Origin: Orientallactaga sibirica
Lineage: Eukaryota > Chordata > Mammalia > Rodentia > Dipodidae
Length of the DNA: 64,000 nt
Direction of reading: 5' to 3'
Assembly (NCBI GenBank): GCA_036365145.1
Contig: JAEOAD010000029.1
Span: 26,706,001 to 26,770,000, forward strand
The notes beneath the pieces were generated by a model. It saw only the letters and a program-made list of their open reading frames with translations, did not search any database and was not told the DNA's origin. Made by a program: the position numbers and the translations under genes. Positions 1 to 10,220 of this stretch are shown one piece after another; position 1 is the stretch's first letter, and every line of letters begins with the position of its first letter.

Positions 1-139
1 CTCCTCTGTCGCTGCAAACAGACTCCAGACACATAAACCACTTTGTGCATCTGGCTTTACATAGGTACTGGGAGTTGAACCCTGGGCCATCAGGCTTTGC
101 AAGCATGCACCTTCAACCACTGAGCATCTCTCCAGCCCT
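1..139 (-). mobile_element. DIP SINE, antisense, cut by window edge
   Basis: Reads as the complement of the DIP body: the GCAAACAGACTCCAGACACAT block, then the B-box complement near 75 and the A-box complement ending in ATCTCTCCAGCCCT. The 3' CT-rich part and tail lie outside the window. Confidence 0.85.
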
Positions 140-184
140 GGAAGCCACGAATTTTAATGTTATGATGATTTTAAAGAAAACAAA

Positions 185-332
185 GCCTGGCATGGTGGCA
201 CACGCCTTTAATTCCAGCATCTGGGAGGCAGAAGTAGGAGAATTGCCATGAGTTGGAGGCCACCCTGAGACTACATAGCTAATTTCAGGTCAGCCTGAAC
301 CAGAGTGAGACCCTACCTCAAAATACCAAAAA
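185..332 (+). mobile_element. B1 SINE
   Basis: Starts GCCTGGCATGGTGGCACACG, has the CTTTAATTCCAGC core and ends GTGAGACCCTACCTC before an A/C-rich tail. 7SL-derived SINE with several substitutions. Confidence 0.9.
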
Positions 333-422
333 ACAAACAAACAACAACAACAAAAGAACCACAACGCTTTCTCCATCTTGACGTTGTCATAGTGCCCAAA
401 GGTGTTACTCTACTCAGCGCTA

Positions 423-485
423 TTAAAAAAAAAAAAAAAAGAAAGAAAGAAAGGAAAGGAAAGAAAAGAAAAGAAAAGAAAAGTT
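423..485 (+). repeat. A-rich (GAAA)n / (AAAAG)n tract
   Basis: Poly-A of about 17 followed by GAAAG and GAAAA repeats, abutting the next B1. Confidence 0.9.
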
Positions 486-632
486 GTGGCCTGGCATGAT
501 AGCACACACCTTTAATCCCAGCAATCCACTCAGGAGCAAAAGTAGGAGGATTGCTGTTAACTCAAGACCACCCTACATAGTGAATTCTATGTCAGCCCAC
601 TAGAGCAAGACCATACATTGAATAAAAAAAAC
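486..632 (+). mobile_element. B1 SINE, degraded
   Basis: Keeps CACACCTTTAATCCCAGCA and GTGAATTCTATGTCAGCC. A segment is missing around the CACCCTGAGACTACAT region. Confidence 0.8.
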
Positions 633-755
633 CTGCCAGGTGTGGTAGCCAGCACTCAGGAGGCAGAGGTAGGAGGAACACTGTGAGTTTGAGGCCAGCC
701 TGAGACTACATAGTGAATTCCAGGTCAGCCTGGGTCAGAGTGAGACCTACATAGG
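633..755 (+). mobile_element. B1 SINE with internal deletion
   Basis: GCCAGGTGTGGTAGC runs directly into CCAGCACTCAGG, so the ACACGCCTTTAAT block is lost. Its A-tail passes into the long purine tract that follows. Confidence 0.85.
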
Positions 756-757
756 AA

Positions 758-845
<88 letters not shown>

Positions 846-871
846 GGTAAAGAGAGAGAAAGAGAGAAGGA

Positions 872-915
<44 letters not shown>

Positions 916-1085
916 AAGAAAGAGGGAAGGAAGGAAGGAAGGAAGGAAGGAAGGAAGGAAGGAAGGAAGGAAGGAAGGAAGGAAGGAAGGAAGGAAGGGA
1001 GGGAGGGAGGGAAGAAGGGAGGGATGGAGGGAGGGAAGGAGGGAGGGATGGGAGGGAGGGAAGAAGAAAGAGAGAAAGAAAAGAA
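756..1085 (+). repeat. 330-bp homopurine tract: (GAAA)n, (GGAA)n, (GGGA)n
   Basis: Ordered blocks of GAAA, then GGAA, then GGGA, with almost no pyrimidines on this strand. It probably grew from the tail of the B1 ending near 755. The frame open across it on the other strand is low complexity, not a gene. Confidence 0.97.
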
Positions 1086-1394
1086 AACAGAATTAAACAC
1101 TATTAACATGCCCCTTCTAAACCTTGTCAAAATGGTCCCCAAAAGAGAAAGGTATGACCATGCATGACTGAGGCATAAGAATCTACACCTGTGAATCTGC
1201 CATATTTTAAAGACACCTGTGAAGTGCCCACTATGAAACAACAAAAAGTTGCGCAGTGACAGCCATGGTCAGACTAACTCTCAGAGACTGAGCCGCTCAG
1301 CTCCTTCCATCGTGACACCTTGGGACTCATGACTCCTGCACTTTTCAGCAGCTCAGCCACAATGACACTGAAGTAAGCTGGCCTTAGGTCATGC
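1086..1394. other. No recognised feature
   Basis: Moderately A/T-rich, non-repetitive DNA. I see no coding signal or known repeat. Confidence 0.5.
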
Positions 1395-1642
1395 TTTTCA
1401 TTCAGCACACATTTATGAACGCCTACTAGTGCCAGACACTTCTGGCACTGGGGATACCCATGCAAATGAACCTGACCAAAATTCCCTCACCTTATTAAGA
1501 TCACATGGAGTGTAATGGGAAGGCAGTAATAAAAATGTAACATATAGTGATTGAGTGCTACAGAGAAAAATAAAGCAAGGAAGGTAAATAGTGAGGTTTG
1601 ACATTATCTTTAATAAAAGCATAAGGAAGGGTCACATTAAAA
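1395..1642 (-). mobile_element. L2 LINE 3' end fragment (old)
   Basis: TCATTCAGCACACATTTATG, then CACTGGGGATACCCATGCAA and AGAAAAATAAAGCAAGG, match the layout of the antisense mammalian L2 3' end (recalled, not aligned). Confidence 0.65.
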
Positions 1643-1655
1643 GACATTGAGCCAA

Positions 1656-1809
1656 GCTGGGCGTGATGGCACACGCCTTTACTCCCAGCACTCAGGAAGC
1701 AGAAGTAGAGGATCACTGAGTTCAAGGCCATCCTGAGCCTACATAGTGAATTCCAGGTCAGCCTTGGCTAGAGTGAGACCCTACCACAAAAAAAAAAAAA
1801 AAAGGGGGG
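1656..1809 (+). mobile_element. B1 SINE with 13-bp TSD
   Basis: GCTGGGCGTGATGGCACACG to ACCCTACCACA plus A/G tail. Flanked by GACATTGAGCCAA at 1643-1655 and 1810-1822, a perfect target-site duplication. Confidence 0.95.
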
Positions 1810-1949
1810 GACATTGAGCCAACATCCCATGAAAGTAAAGGAAGATAGATGTGAATAGATAAGGGAAGAACTTTATAGAAGGAAGAAAGAGCAAGCATGG
1901 AAGTTAGCAGGCAGGAATAGCAAAGAAGGGCCAAGTGGTCTGCTTTATT

Positions 1950-2159
1950 ATTTTTTTAATTTTTATTTATTCATTTCTTTATTGCAAAAAGAGAGAGAGT
2001 AAATGGGCATGCCAGGGCCTCTTGCCACTGCCAATGAACTCCACCTGCATGCGCCCGCTCCGTGCATCTGGATTTACTGGGGAATCTGTAGTGGGGAAGT
2101 GAACCCAGGCCATTAGGCCCTGCAGGTGCCTTTACCCACTGAGCTGGTTTGCCAGCCCT
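1950..2159 (-). mobile_element. DIP SINE
   Basis: Starts with the TTTATTTATT tail complement and GAGAGAGAGT tract, and ends with CTGAGCTGGTTTGCCAGCCC. Diverged in both pol III boxes. Confidence 0.85.
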
Positions 2160-2475
2160 GGTTTTTTTTTTTTTTAATTTTTATTGGAAACTTTAATATA
2201 TGAACATGCTGTAATTTGATCATGTTCCCATCATATTGTCCTCTTCTGTTCCCTCTCCCTTGGCCCCATTCCACTGAAGACTCTCCTTTTCAAGGTAGTC
2301 TTTCCTCGGTTTTGTTGTCTTATTCCTTTTATCCTCTATGTGGAAATGTTGATGAGCTCAGAATCATACTGGTCTTATGTAGGTATCAATAATCACTACA
2401 GGGTTAGGAATGCACCAGTCTGTTCATGTCCAGAGGACTATGTCCCACGGTTCACCTTACATTCTTTCTGAGATG
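2160..2475 (-). mobile_element. L1 3'UTR fragment
   Basis: Poly-T followed by TTTTTATTGGAAACTTTAAT and T/C-rich sequence, ending near CCTTACATTCTTTCTG. It parallels other antisense L1 3' ends in the window (5904-6340, 43972-44234). Confidence 0.6.
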
Positions 2476-2800
2476 CAAGCTGCCTGGTGTCCAGAGAAAA
2501 ATCCTGCAGTGTCTGGGGGTGGCTGGGGCCCAGAAGACCCACTAATGATTAACCTAAACCAGCTCACAATCCCACAGTCTGTCCCTGCTGCTGCAGGCTG
2601 GATTCCAGAGCTTCTGTTCTTGGACCTCAATATCCCAACCCCATGATGTCCCTCTACAACATTAAAGAAAGCATACAGCCCTGCTCACTGACCAGCCTGT
2701 GACCTTTCCAGGAGCTGAGACAGAGTGGGCACACAGAATACAACAGTGATTCTCAACGTGTGCTCCAAGAACCTGACAAAGTCTCCAGGATCTGATCAGG
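2476..2800. other. No recognised feature
   Basis: Non-repetitive sequence. A short frame is open at 2410-2646 but has no family resemblance and no splice-site support. Confidence 0.4.
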
Positions 2801-2802
2801 AG

Positions 2803-2990
2803 ATAGAGTCAAAAAAAAAAAAAAAAAAAAAAAACCACAAAACTATTTTCCTACACTAGGCATGGTGGTGCACAGCTATAATCTCAGCACCAGGAAGCTG
2901 AAGGAGGAGGATGGTGGGAGCATGGAAAGGTGCCAGTCCTGACTAATAGAGTTCCAGACCAGTCTACAAAAACATCAAAACAAATAAGCA
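2803..2990 (+). mobile_element. Poly-A and old B1-like SINE
   Basis: A run of about 24 A, then TAGGCATGGTGGTGCACAGC and TATAATCTCAGCACCAGGAA. Heavily diverged, with a non-B1 block near 2915-2945. Confidence 0.6.
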
Positions 2991-3173
2991 AAACACTGTT
3001 GTGCAACAATGTCTTCCTCTACGACTCTCATTCTCTCACAGACCTAAGGTAAAATGTTCTGGGTGATATCTAAGTGTAATGATGTCACCTCTCTGGTTGC
3101 TACTGGGGAGGTTATTGTTTGCTCACATAAGTCATGTGTTTGGCTAATATTTGCATTAAAAATAAGACTTCTC

Positions 3174-3387
3174 GGGCTGGAGAGATGGCTTAGCAGTTAA
3201 GGCACTTGCCTGTGAAGCCTAAGGACCCAGGTTTGAGTCTCCAAGTCCCACATAAGCCAGATGCACAAGGTGGAACATTTGTCTGGAGTTCATAGCTAGA
3301 AGCTCTGGCACACCCATACTGTCTCTCTCAATCTCTCTCTCTCTCTCCCTCCCTCTCTCTGTCTCTAATAAATAAAATTTTTAAAAA
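3174..3387 (+). mobile_element. DIP SINE
   Basis: A box at about 3188 (TGGCTTAGCAGTTAAGG), B box near 3232, CT tract 3325-3365, AATAAATAAA tail. ACTTCTC flanks both ends as a short TSD. Confidence 0.92.
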
Positions 3388-3436
3388 CTTCTCTGAGGTC
3401 CTCAAATACTTTTTTGAGTATCAAAGGGGTCTTGTG

Positions 3437-3577
3437 CGCCAAGCGTGGTGACACACTGGGAGGAGGCAGAGATAGGAGGATCACCATGAGTTCAAGGCCA
3501 CCCTGAGAATGCAGAGTGAATTCCATGTCAGCTTGGTCTAGAGTGAGACCCTACATCGAAATACCAAAAAAAAAGGG
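3437..3577 (+). mobile_element. B1 SINE with 11-bp TSD
   Basis: GCCAAGCGTGGTGACACACT lacks the CCTTTAATCCC block. Flanks are GGGGTCTTGTG at 3426-3436 and 3578-3588. Confidence 0.92.
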
Positions 3578-3692
3578 GGGGTCTTGTGATAAAAAAAAAT
3601 ATAAATAAGTAAATATGGAGAAGCATTAAGTTAAAATAAGACTCGCATGACAGATCCAAAAGAAGTATCAGACCTTATAAATATGCGCTTGT

Positions 3693-3840
3693 TGGGCTGG
3701 AGAGATGGCTTAGCAGTTAAGGCATTTGCCTGCGAAACCTAAGGACCCAGGTTTGATTCCCCAGGACCCACGTTAGCCAGATGCACAAAGTGGCACATGT
3801 GTCTGGAGTTCGTTTGCAGTGGCTGGAGGCCCTGGCACCC

Positions 3841-3885
<45 letters not shown>

Positions 3886-3902
3886 AAAATAAATAAAATA
3901 AT
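3693..3902 (+). mobile_element. DIP SINE
   Basis: Well-preserved body with GGTTTGATTCCCC B box, (CT)n at 3845-3882 and AAATAAATAAAATA tail. Confidence 0.94.
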
Positions 3903-4312
3903 ACTATTTTTAAAAAGATGCGCTCTTTGTCCTGTAACTGCAGGTTGGTGTTAGGGTTAGCAAAAGTGAAAGACATCCTGCCTTCATACGAAAAGGTAGA
4001 CTCTTGTTGTGCGGAGCCACCGCTGTACCAGAATTTGACACAGCGCCTGGATGCAGACTTCATTCTCAGGCTGCGGTGCCTCCTATGCCTCCGTATCGTA
4101 TCCACAGCAACAAGGCTCCTTAGGAGTGTGTCTTCCTGCCTTGCCAGCCAGCTCTGAGAGCCAGGAAAGGCTTATCAGTTAGGCCACCCTCTCATTTGTC
4201 GTCCTTAAGATGACAAATACAATTATTAATGAGCAAAGGTAGGGAAAGGCTGGAGACCTCAGCAGGTGTTGGGGAACAGGCACCAACCCAGCATTCCCAA
4301 CACCTCAAGTTA
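3903..4312. other. No recognised feature
   Basis: Non-repetitive and fairly CpG-rich for this window. Frames of 73-79 codons are open on both strands at 3884-4157, without recognisable motifs. Confidence 0.4.
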
Positions 4313-4325
4313 AAAGGTGCACAGG

Positions 4326-4589
4326 GCTGGAGAGATGGCTTAGCGGTTAAGGTGCCTGCCTGCCAAGCCTAAGAACCCCGTTCCAATCTCCAGGTCCCAC
4401 ATTTAGCCAGATGCAGTGACGCAAGGGCGCAATGCCACACTTGACCACAAGGGGGCGCACACATCTGGAATTCGTTGGCAGCAGCTCAGAGACTGCTGGC
4501 GCCCATCTCTATCTGTCTCCCTCTCCCACTCTCTCTGTCTTTCTCTGTCTCTCTCCAAAAATAAATAAAATAATTTTTTTTAAAAAAAG
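4326..4589 (+). mobile_element. DIP SINE, long-module subfamily
   Basis: Carries the AGTGACGCAAGGGCGCAATG and GACCACAAGGGGGCGCACAC module that ordinary DIP copies lack. The preceding site AAAGGTGCACAGG recurs near 4587-4599 as a TSD. Confidence 0.93.
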
Positions 4590-4599
4590 GGTACACAGG

Positions 4600-4853
4600 G
4601 GCTGGAGAGATGGCTTAGCGGTTAAACGCTTGCCTATGAAGCCTAAGGACCCTGGTTCGAGGCTCGATTCTCCAGGACCCACGTAGGCCAGATGCACAAG
4701 GGGGTGCATGTATCTGGAGTTTATTTGCAGTGGCTGGAGGCCCTGGCGCACCCATTCTCTCTCTCTCTCTCTCTCTGCCTGCCTATTTCTGTATCTCTCT
4801 CTCTCTCTCAAATAAATAAATAAATAATAAAATATTTTAAAAAAAAAAAAAAA
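4600..4853 (+). mobile_element. DIP SINE inserted in the TSD of its neighbour
   Basis: Starts GGCTGGAGAGATGGCTTAGC. GGTACACAGG occurs before (about 4590-4599) and after (about 4855-4864), so it landed in the duplicated target left by the previous DIP. Confidence 0.93.
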
Positions 4854-4865
4854 GGGTACACAGGA

Positions 4866-5240
4866 GAGCCGATGGCCACGCAGCAGGCCACCCTCGCCAG
4901 AGCTAAGGATGCCAGCCATGCAAGTGCACAAAACTCAACCTCCCCTGGACTCAGAACACAGGAGGTAAGGACCACAGAAGATTCTAGGACTAAAATCGAG
5001 AAAATATTGGAAAATGTCCCTGCTCAGAGACACCAGCAGTTCATTTTCCACTCACTTCTGCTCCTATAGGGCTGACTGAGGCTGGGCCAGTCCCTTCCTC
5101 ACCCAAAACCTCTGAGGCAATTATCTAAGTAAGTTTCCCATGTGTGGATGCAAGGCCACCTGACTGACTGATCAGTGACTGTGTCCTGTGGCTTGCAGCG
5201 TGTAAGTACTCCTCTGAGCTTCAGTTTTCCAGAGCCATGA
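4866..5240. other. No recognised feature
   Basis: Non-repetitive. A 65-codon frame (4872-5069, plus) contains an AGGTAAGG string that resembles a splice donor, but nothing else supports an exon. Confidence 0.4.
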
Positions 5241-5254
5241 AAGAAGGGAAATGG

Positions 5255-5430
5255 AGGCCCGGCGTGATGACATACGCCTTTAATCCCAGCACTCGGAAGG
5301 CAGAGGTAGGAGGATCGCCATGAGTTCGAGGCCACCCTGAGACTACAGAGTGAATTCGAGGTCAGCCTGAGCTAGAGTGAGACCCTACCTTGGGAGAAAA
5401 AAAAAAAAAGAAGAAGAAGAAGAAAAAAAA
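5255..5430 (+). mobile_element. B1 SINE with 14-bp TSD
   Basis: Near-consensus B1 with an A/AAG tail. AAGAAGGGAAATGG at 5241-5254 and 5431-5444 is a perfect TSD. Confidence 0.96.
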
Positions 5431-5522
5431 AAGAAGGGAAATGGCTTCTGATCCCAGGAGTGTCTTCCAATTTCGATTTTGACTATACAAAGGCCAAGCA
5501 GCTACAGAATGATTGCAATGCC

Positions 5523-5687
5523 TTTTGGTTTTTGGTTTTGGTTTTTTGTTTTAAGTTTTTTCAAGGTAGGGTCTCACTCCAGCTCAGGCCGACCTGGAAC
5601 TCACTCTTGTAGTTCCAGGCTAGCAATGATCCTCCTATGTCCGTCTCCCAAGTGCTAGGATTAAAGGTGTGCACCACCACGCCCAGC
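5523..5687 (-). mobile_element. B1 SINE
   Basis: Poly(T/GTTTT) tail, TTCAAGGTAGGGTCTCACTC, and 5' end CACCACGCCCAGC. Confidence 0.92.
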
Positions 5688-5712
5688 TTCTGGGTTGTTT
5701 TTTAAACTTTTT

Positions 5713-5903
5713 TAAAAATATTTTATTTTTATTTATTTATTAGAGAGAGAGAAAAGGTGCACCAGGGCTTCTAGCCACTGCAAATGAACTCCAGATGCAT
5801 GGGCCACCTTGTGCATCTGGCTTATGTGGGTCCTAGGGAATGGAACCGAGGTCCTTTGGCTTTGCAGGCAAGCACCGGAACCACTAAGCCATCTCTCCAG
5901 CCC
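5713..5903 (-). mobile_element. DIP SINE with 17-bp TSD, inside an L1 3'UTR
   Basis: Complete body from TATTTATTTATTAGAGAGAG to ATCTCTCCAGCCC. TGTTTTTTAAACTTTTT flanks it at about 5696-5712 and 5904-5920. Confidence 0.95.
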
Positions 5904-6340
5904 TGTTTTTTAAACTTTTTGCTGGCAAGTTTCATTCATGGACATAATGTATTTTTCTCATAATCCCCTCCTGTTACATTCTCTTGTCTCCCCCTCCCAC
6001 CCCCGCTTCCGCTGAACTCCATTTTCTTTCCCACTAGTTCCCACTCTTCTTTGATGTCCATGGTGGTGGGGGTGGTCCTCCACCGTCCATGACGGAATGC
6101 TGATGAGCCCAATATTGTGAAGGGCTTGTACAGTAATGAGGTCATGAACGCAAAGGCCACTTCATATCGGGGAGACAGTGTCCCAAAGCACCCCTCCCAA
6201 TCCTCCCACTCTTACAGTCTTCCCACCTCCTCTTCCACAACGTCCCTGAACCTTGGAGAGACTGATTTACCTACAGTGAGGGAAGAGGGCTCCGAGCTGT
6301 CTTACTCACTCTGTAAAATTCCAGTAAAACTTCTAGCTTT
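5904..6340 (-). mobile_element. L1 3'UTR fragment
   Basis: T/C-rich (CTCCCCCTCCCACCCCCGC), then GCTGATGAGCCCAATATTGTG, CCCAAAGCACCCCTCCCAAT and TTCCACAACGTCCCTGAACC. Arrangement matches rodent Lx-like L1 3'UTRs read antisense. Confidence 0.75.
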
Positions 6341-7006
6341 AAAGGGCTAAGTTTATTAAGCTTCCGGTCTACAAATATGTAGAGATCAAATGTTTTGTCA
6401 AACTGATTTTCTGTTTTTTTCTTGTTGAAAGTTTGAATAGAAAATTGGTTTTTGGGGGGGTGTTTTTGTTTTTGTTTTGTTTTCTTTCGTTTCGTTTTTG
6501 CAGTTGACTCCTATCTTCAAATGACCAAGGTGGCTGGAGGGAGATCAGAGCTCTGCTGGCCATACCAGACTGCAGCCTGGCTGGATGTTCGGTGCCAGCG
6601 CTGCCACCTACTGGCAGAATATTCTCCTCCGCTGGTTAAGGTTATTATTCAGTGGAGCTTGGTTGAGATCAGGCTGTTACTCCATATATTGTATAAAACA
6701 GTGACTTTTCAGACTGTGTCTTACCCTAAGGAATTCCATTTTACAAGCAATTTTTTTACTCCATTTTGAGGGCAGAATATAACTCTGCATCTGGGTGGAC
6801 ACAAAAATGGCACTATCTTCCCAGCATCACCCATGTGGCATAGACTGAACAATGACTTATTCCTGGAAATAGAAAGGGTCCCACCCTATGAATTTCTTAA
6901 GACGAATTGGGACTGTAGGAACACATAGATGTATTAAAATCGGATCAGGAAAACCAGGCTCACATCAGACTGAGGAATGGGTGTAACTCCCTTACCTGGA
7001 CACAAT
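6341..7006. other. No recognised feature
   Basis: Includes a T/G-rich stretch at 6410-6500. The rest is non-repetitive; a 105-codon frame (6452-6769, plus) starts in the low-complexity tract. Confidence 0.45.
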
Positions 7007-7019
7007 GAAGAAGTGGACA

Positions 7020-7289
7020 TGGCTGGAGCGATGGCTTAGCAGTTAAGGCGCCTGCCTGCTAAGCCTAAGAACCCAGTTCCAATCTCCAGGTCCCACGTTT
7101 AGCCAGATGCAAAGTGACGCAAGGACGCAATGCCACACTTGACCACAAGGGGGCGCATACATCTGGATTTCGTTCACAGCAGCTGAGAGACTGCTGGCAC
7201 GCCCATCTCTATCTGTCTCCTTCTCCCTCTCTGTCTGTCTGTCTCTCTCTGTGTCTCTCTCCAAAAATAAAAAAATAATAATAATAAAA
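7020..7289 (+). mobile_element. DIP SINE, long-module subfamily, 13-bp TSD
   Basis: Contains GTGACGCAAGGACGCAATGC and ACCACAAGGGGGCGCATAC. GAAGAAGTGGACA at 7007-7019 and 7290-7302 is a perfect TSD. Confidence 0.96.
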
Positions 7290-7302
7290 GAAGAAGTGGA
7301 CA

Positions 7303-7638
7303 GCTAGCACTGTGGCAACAGCCCCCACCCACCTGTCCTCGGATCACTCAGTGTGCATCAGGGAACTCCCACTGCCCCAGGGGCTTTAGCTCACCTCTGC
7401 CTCCACTGCTGACACAACCTACTGCTGTCTGCCCACTTGTCACTTTGCCTGTCTGGACCTGTCCATTCATCCATTCATCTGGACCAGGTCCTGCCCTTCA
7501 CCTGGCTCTGACCCTGCAATACGCCTGTGACCAACAACAGAAGCTCTTCCAGCTTCTCCTGCCACAGGTCATCTTATCAATACAGACTCTTGCATTTCTA
7601 GCAGTTTCCCAGCTCTGGTCTTTCAGGTATCTTTGAAA
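7303..7638. other. No recognised feature
   Basis: C-rich non-repetitive sequence with CCATTCATCCATTCATC near 7463. No coding evidence. Confidence 0.4.
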
Positions 7639-7652
7639 TTCTGCCTTTTTAA

Positions 7653-7878
7653 AGGTTTTTTTTATTATTATTATTTTATTTATTTATTGACTTGAGAGAG
7701 AGAGGAAGAGGCAGAGAGAAGGAGAGAATGGGCACACCAGGGCCTCCAGCCAATGTAAACAAACTCCAGATCATGCACCCCCTTGTGCAGCTGGTTACGT
7801 GGGTCCTGGAGAATCAAACTAGGGTCCTTAGACTTCACAGGCAAACACTTTAACCACTAAGCCATTTCCCCAGCCCAG
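7653..7878 (-). mobile_element. DIP SINE with 14-bp TSD
   Basis: Flanked by TTCTGCCTTTTTAA (7639-7652) and TTCTGTCTTTTTAA (7879-7892), one mismatch. Confidence 0.94.
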
Positions 7879-7922
7879 TTCTGTCTTTTTAATTAACCTT
7901 TTGTAGTCATTCTGTAACTTAC

Positions 7923-8267
7923 TGTGGTGGTTTGATTCACATGTCCCCCATTAACTTAAGTATTCTGGCTGCTAGGTTCCCAGCTGATGGAGATTTGGGA
8001 ATTAATGCCTCCTGGAGGCAGTGTATTGTTGGGGGTGGGCTTATAGGTGTTATAGTCAGCTTCCTCTTGCCAGTGTTTGGCACACTTTCCTGTTGCTGTT
8101 GTCCATCTGATGTTGGCCAGGAGGTAATGTCCACCCTCTGCTCATGCCATCATTTCCCCTGCCATCATGGAGCTTCCCCTTGAGCCTATAAGCCAAAATA
8201 ATCCTTTTTCCCACAAGCTGCTCTTGGTTGGGTGATTTCTGCCAGCAATATGAACCTGGCTGCAACA
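7923..8267 (+). mobile_element. Solo LTR, MaLR-type family seen six times here
   Basis: TGTGGTGGTTTGATTCAC to GCTGCAACA, about 345 bp, TG...CA ends, AATAAT in place of the AATAAA signal near 8198. Same family as the LTRs at 15493, 26966, 28882, 34948 and 54348. No clear TSD. Confidence 0.85.
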
Positions 8268-8916
8268 CCTGAATATATGCCTAGATAGGTAGATAGACCA
8301 TTTTACTGTGTGGTATGTGATATGCAGTGTGTAATGTGTGATTTGAGAATTAAGATTAGTAATAAAGATTGTAATGAAAGCAATTTCTTTGCCTCATCCA
8401 GAGCTATCAAGGAAAGCAGGGGCCCAGCATTCAGTAAACGCACACCTACTCTACACACCTTGCCTTCTCAAACATTCCAAAGTCCACCTGGACCTGTGAT
8501 AGGCTGGCTGGCATGGACTGGCCCCGGCCTGCCTTCTAAAGGTGTCTGAGTCGGAGGCCTTCCTGGCTTTTCTTCCTACTCAGGAAAGAGATTCAAATGT
8601 ACCTGTGGCTCCTTTCTGCCTCTCCAGGCCCCTGTGTTGAAGTAGTCTCCTTGCTTTGCGCATTGTTACTGGACCACGCCTTTGGCAGCCTGCAAGTTTC
8701 TGAACCCTTCCCTACACTTTTTCTTTCCCTTTCATGAACTGGTGATAGCCCTGACAGCCCTCATGCACACACTCTTCCATTCTTCCCTTGTACCCCTACT
8801 AACAGTTTCCTAATTTACCCAGACTTAGGAAGTTTGTCCCTTTGTCTCAGTCACCTGGAGGGATTAAACTATAGATATCATTTTGCTCTTTCCCAGAAAA
8901 TCAGAGTTACTTTCAA
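8268..8916. other. No recognised feature
   Basis: Non-repetitive DNA with a short TGTG/ATGTG-rich piece at 8305-8345. Confidence 0.45.
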
Positions 8917-8929
8917 AAGTAAAATTTTT

Positions 8930-9206
8930 GGGCTGGAGAGATGGCTTATTGGTTAAGGTGATTGTCTTCGAAGCCTAAGGACCCATGTTTAACTCTCCAG
9001 GATCCCACATAAGCAAGAGGCACAAAGGTGAGGCAAGAGTGAGATCACACATGCCCAGTAGGTGGCACAAGCATATGGAGTTCAATTACAGTGGCTGAGG
9101 CTCTGGCATGCCAATTCCCTCTGCCTCCTTCCCTCTCTCTCTCTCCCTCTCGTTCTCTATGTCTGTCTGTCTTGCCCTCTCTAAAATAAATAAATAAAAT
9201 AAAATT
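8930..9206 (+). mobile_element. DIP SINE, variant with a different internal module
   Basis: After CACAAAGGTGAGGCAAGAGT it carries GATCACACATGCCCAGTAGG before rejoining the normal GGAGTTC block. AGTAAAATTTTT-like sequence flanks both sides. Confidence 0.9.
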
Positions 9207-9208
9207 CT

Positions 9209-9346
9209 TGCCAGATGTGGATGTGCACACCTTTAATCCCAGCACTGAGAGGCAAAGGTAGGAGAATCACTGTGAGACTACATAGTGAGTTCCAGGTAAG
9301 CCTGGGCTACAGCGTGAGACCCTACCTCAAGAGACAAAAAAAAATC
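9209..9346 (+). mobile_element. B1 SINE
   Basis: GCCAGATGTGGATGTGCACA to CCCTACCTCAAGAGAC with a short internal deletion around GTGAGACTACATAG. Confidence 0.88.
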
Positions 9347-9566
9347 CGGGGCTGGAGAGATGGCTTAGCGGTTAAGGCACATGCCTGTGAAGCCTAAGTG
9401 ACCCTGGTTTGATTCTCCGGCTCCCACATAAACCAGATGCACATAGTGGCACATGCGTCTGCGTCTGGAGTTCGTTTGCAGTGGTTAGAGGCCCTGGCAC
9501 ACCCATTTTCACTCTGTCTCTCCCTCTCTCTCTCTCTAATAAATAAAAATTTTTTTAAAAAAATCT
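9347..9566 (+). mobile_element. DIP SINE
   Basis: Body with a duplicated GCGTCT hexamer near 9457; tail AATAAATAAAAATTTTTT. Confidence 0.93.
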
Positions 9567-9786
9567 TTAAAAACCCCAAAGTAAAATTCTCAGTATGCAT
9601 TCTGTTTATATAGGGAGATATGTATTAGCCATATTTCTGGGCCTTCACACCGCCTCTCCTTGCCTGGCATGGCTCATAGTCGCCATCATGACTTCAATCA
9701 CTTAATACACATATTCCCAAGTTGTAGGGACAGGTAGTGCAGATGACCCCTTGACCTTGCCTTGACATTGGATTGAGGGAGTTTTG

Positions 9787-10086
9787 TGTATGGTGTGCGC
9801 ACAGGTGTATATGCATGTTTGCATGTGTGTGAGGGTCCATGCAAAAACAAGAGGCTGACATCAGGTGTCTTCCTCAACAGCTCTTTCACCTTTTTCACTG
9901 AGGCAAGTTCTCTCACTTGAACCCAGGACTCAGCAATTCAGCCAGTCCAGCTAGCCAGCTTGCCCGGGTGATCCCTGTGTCTGCCTTTGAGCGCTGAGCT
10001 GCCACACTAGCTGGGCATTTATATGAGTTTGGGGATCCCCATGCTTATCGACAAGCGTTTCTCCCACTGAGCCATTTTCCCCAGCT
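9787..10086 (-). mobile_element. B4 SINE (ID+B1 fusion)
   Basis: Antisense order: TG-rich 3' end, AGGCTGACATCAGGTGTCTT, a B1-like middle, then the ID part ending CTGAGCCATTTTCCCCAGC. Uninterrupted copy. Confidence 0.8.
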
Positions 10087-10220
10087 TGTCATGCTTTGCT
10101 TGAGTGAGTTCTCCCCAGACTGTAAGCAGGACCTTTGACTCACTCAACTCAGAGGAAGGTAGCAGAGGAGATGGACATAATCTCGTTGTTTATATCTGAC
10201 TACTTAAGAATGTGGTGCCA

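Noticed and set aside
747..1244. 165-codon frame on the minus strand rich in Phe, Leu, Ser and Pro
   Set aside because: It is the translation of the GAAA/GGAA/GGGA tract; low complexity, no gene.
3693..3902. Possible tRNA gene because of A and B boxes
   Set aside because: The boxes belong to the tRNA-derived DIP SINE; no cloverleaf, anticodon arm or discriminator is present, and the sequence recurs dozens of times.
3945..3960. Telomere-like GTTAGGGTTAG
   Set aside because: Only two units; chance occurrence.
4509..4931. 140-codon minus-strand frame
   Set aside because: Lies across two DIP SINEs and their CT tracts; the RERERER residues come from GAGA repeats.
4872..5069. 65-codon frame with an AGGTAAGG donor-like site as a candidate exon
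   Set aside because: No acceptor, no conservation information and no motif; one donor-like string is expected by chance.
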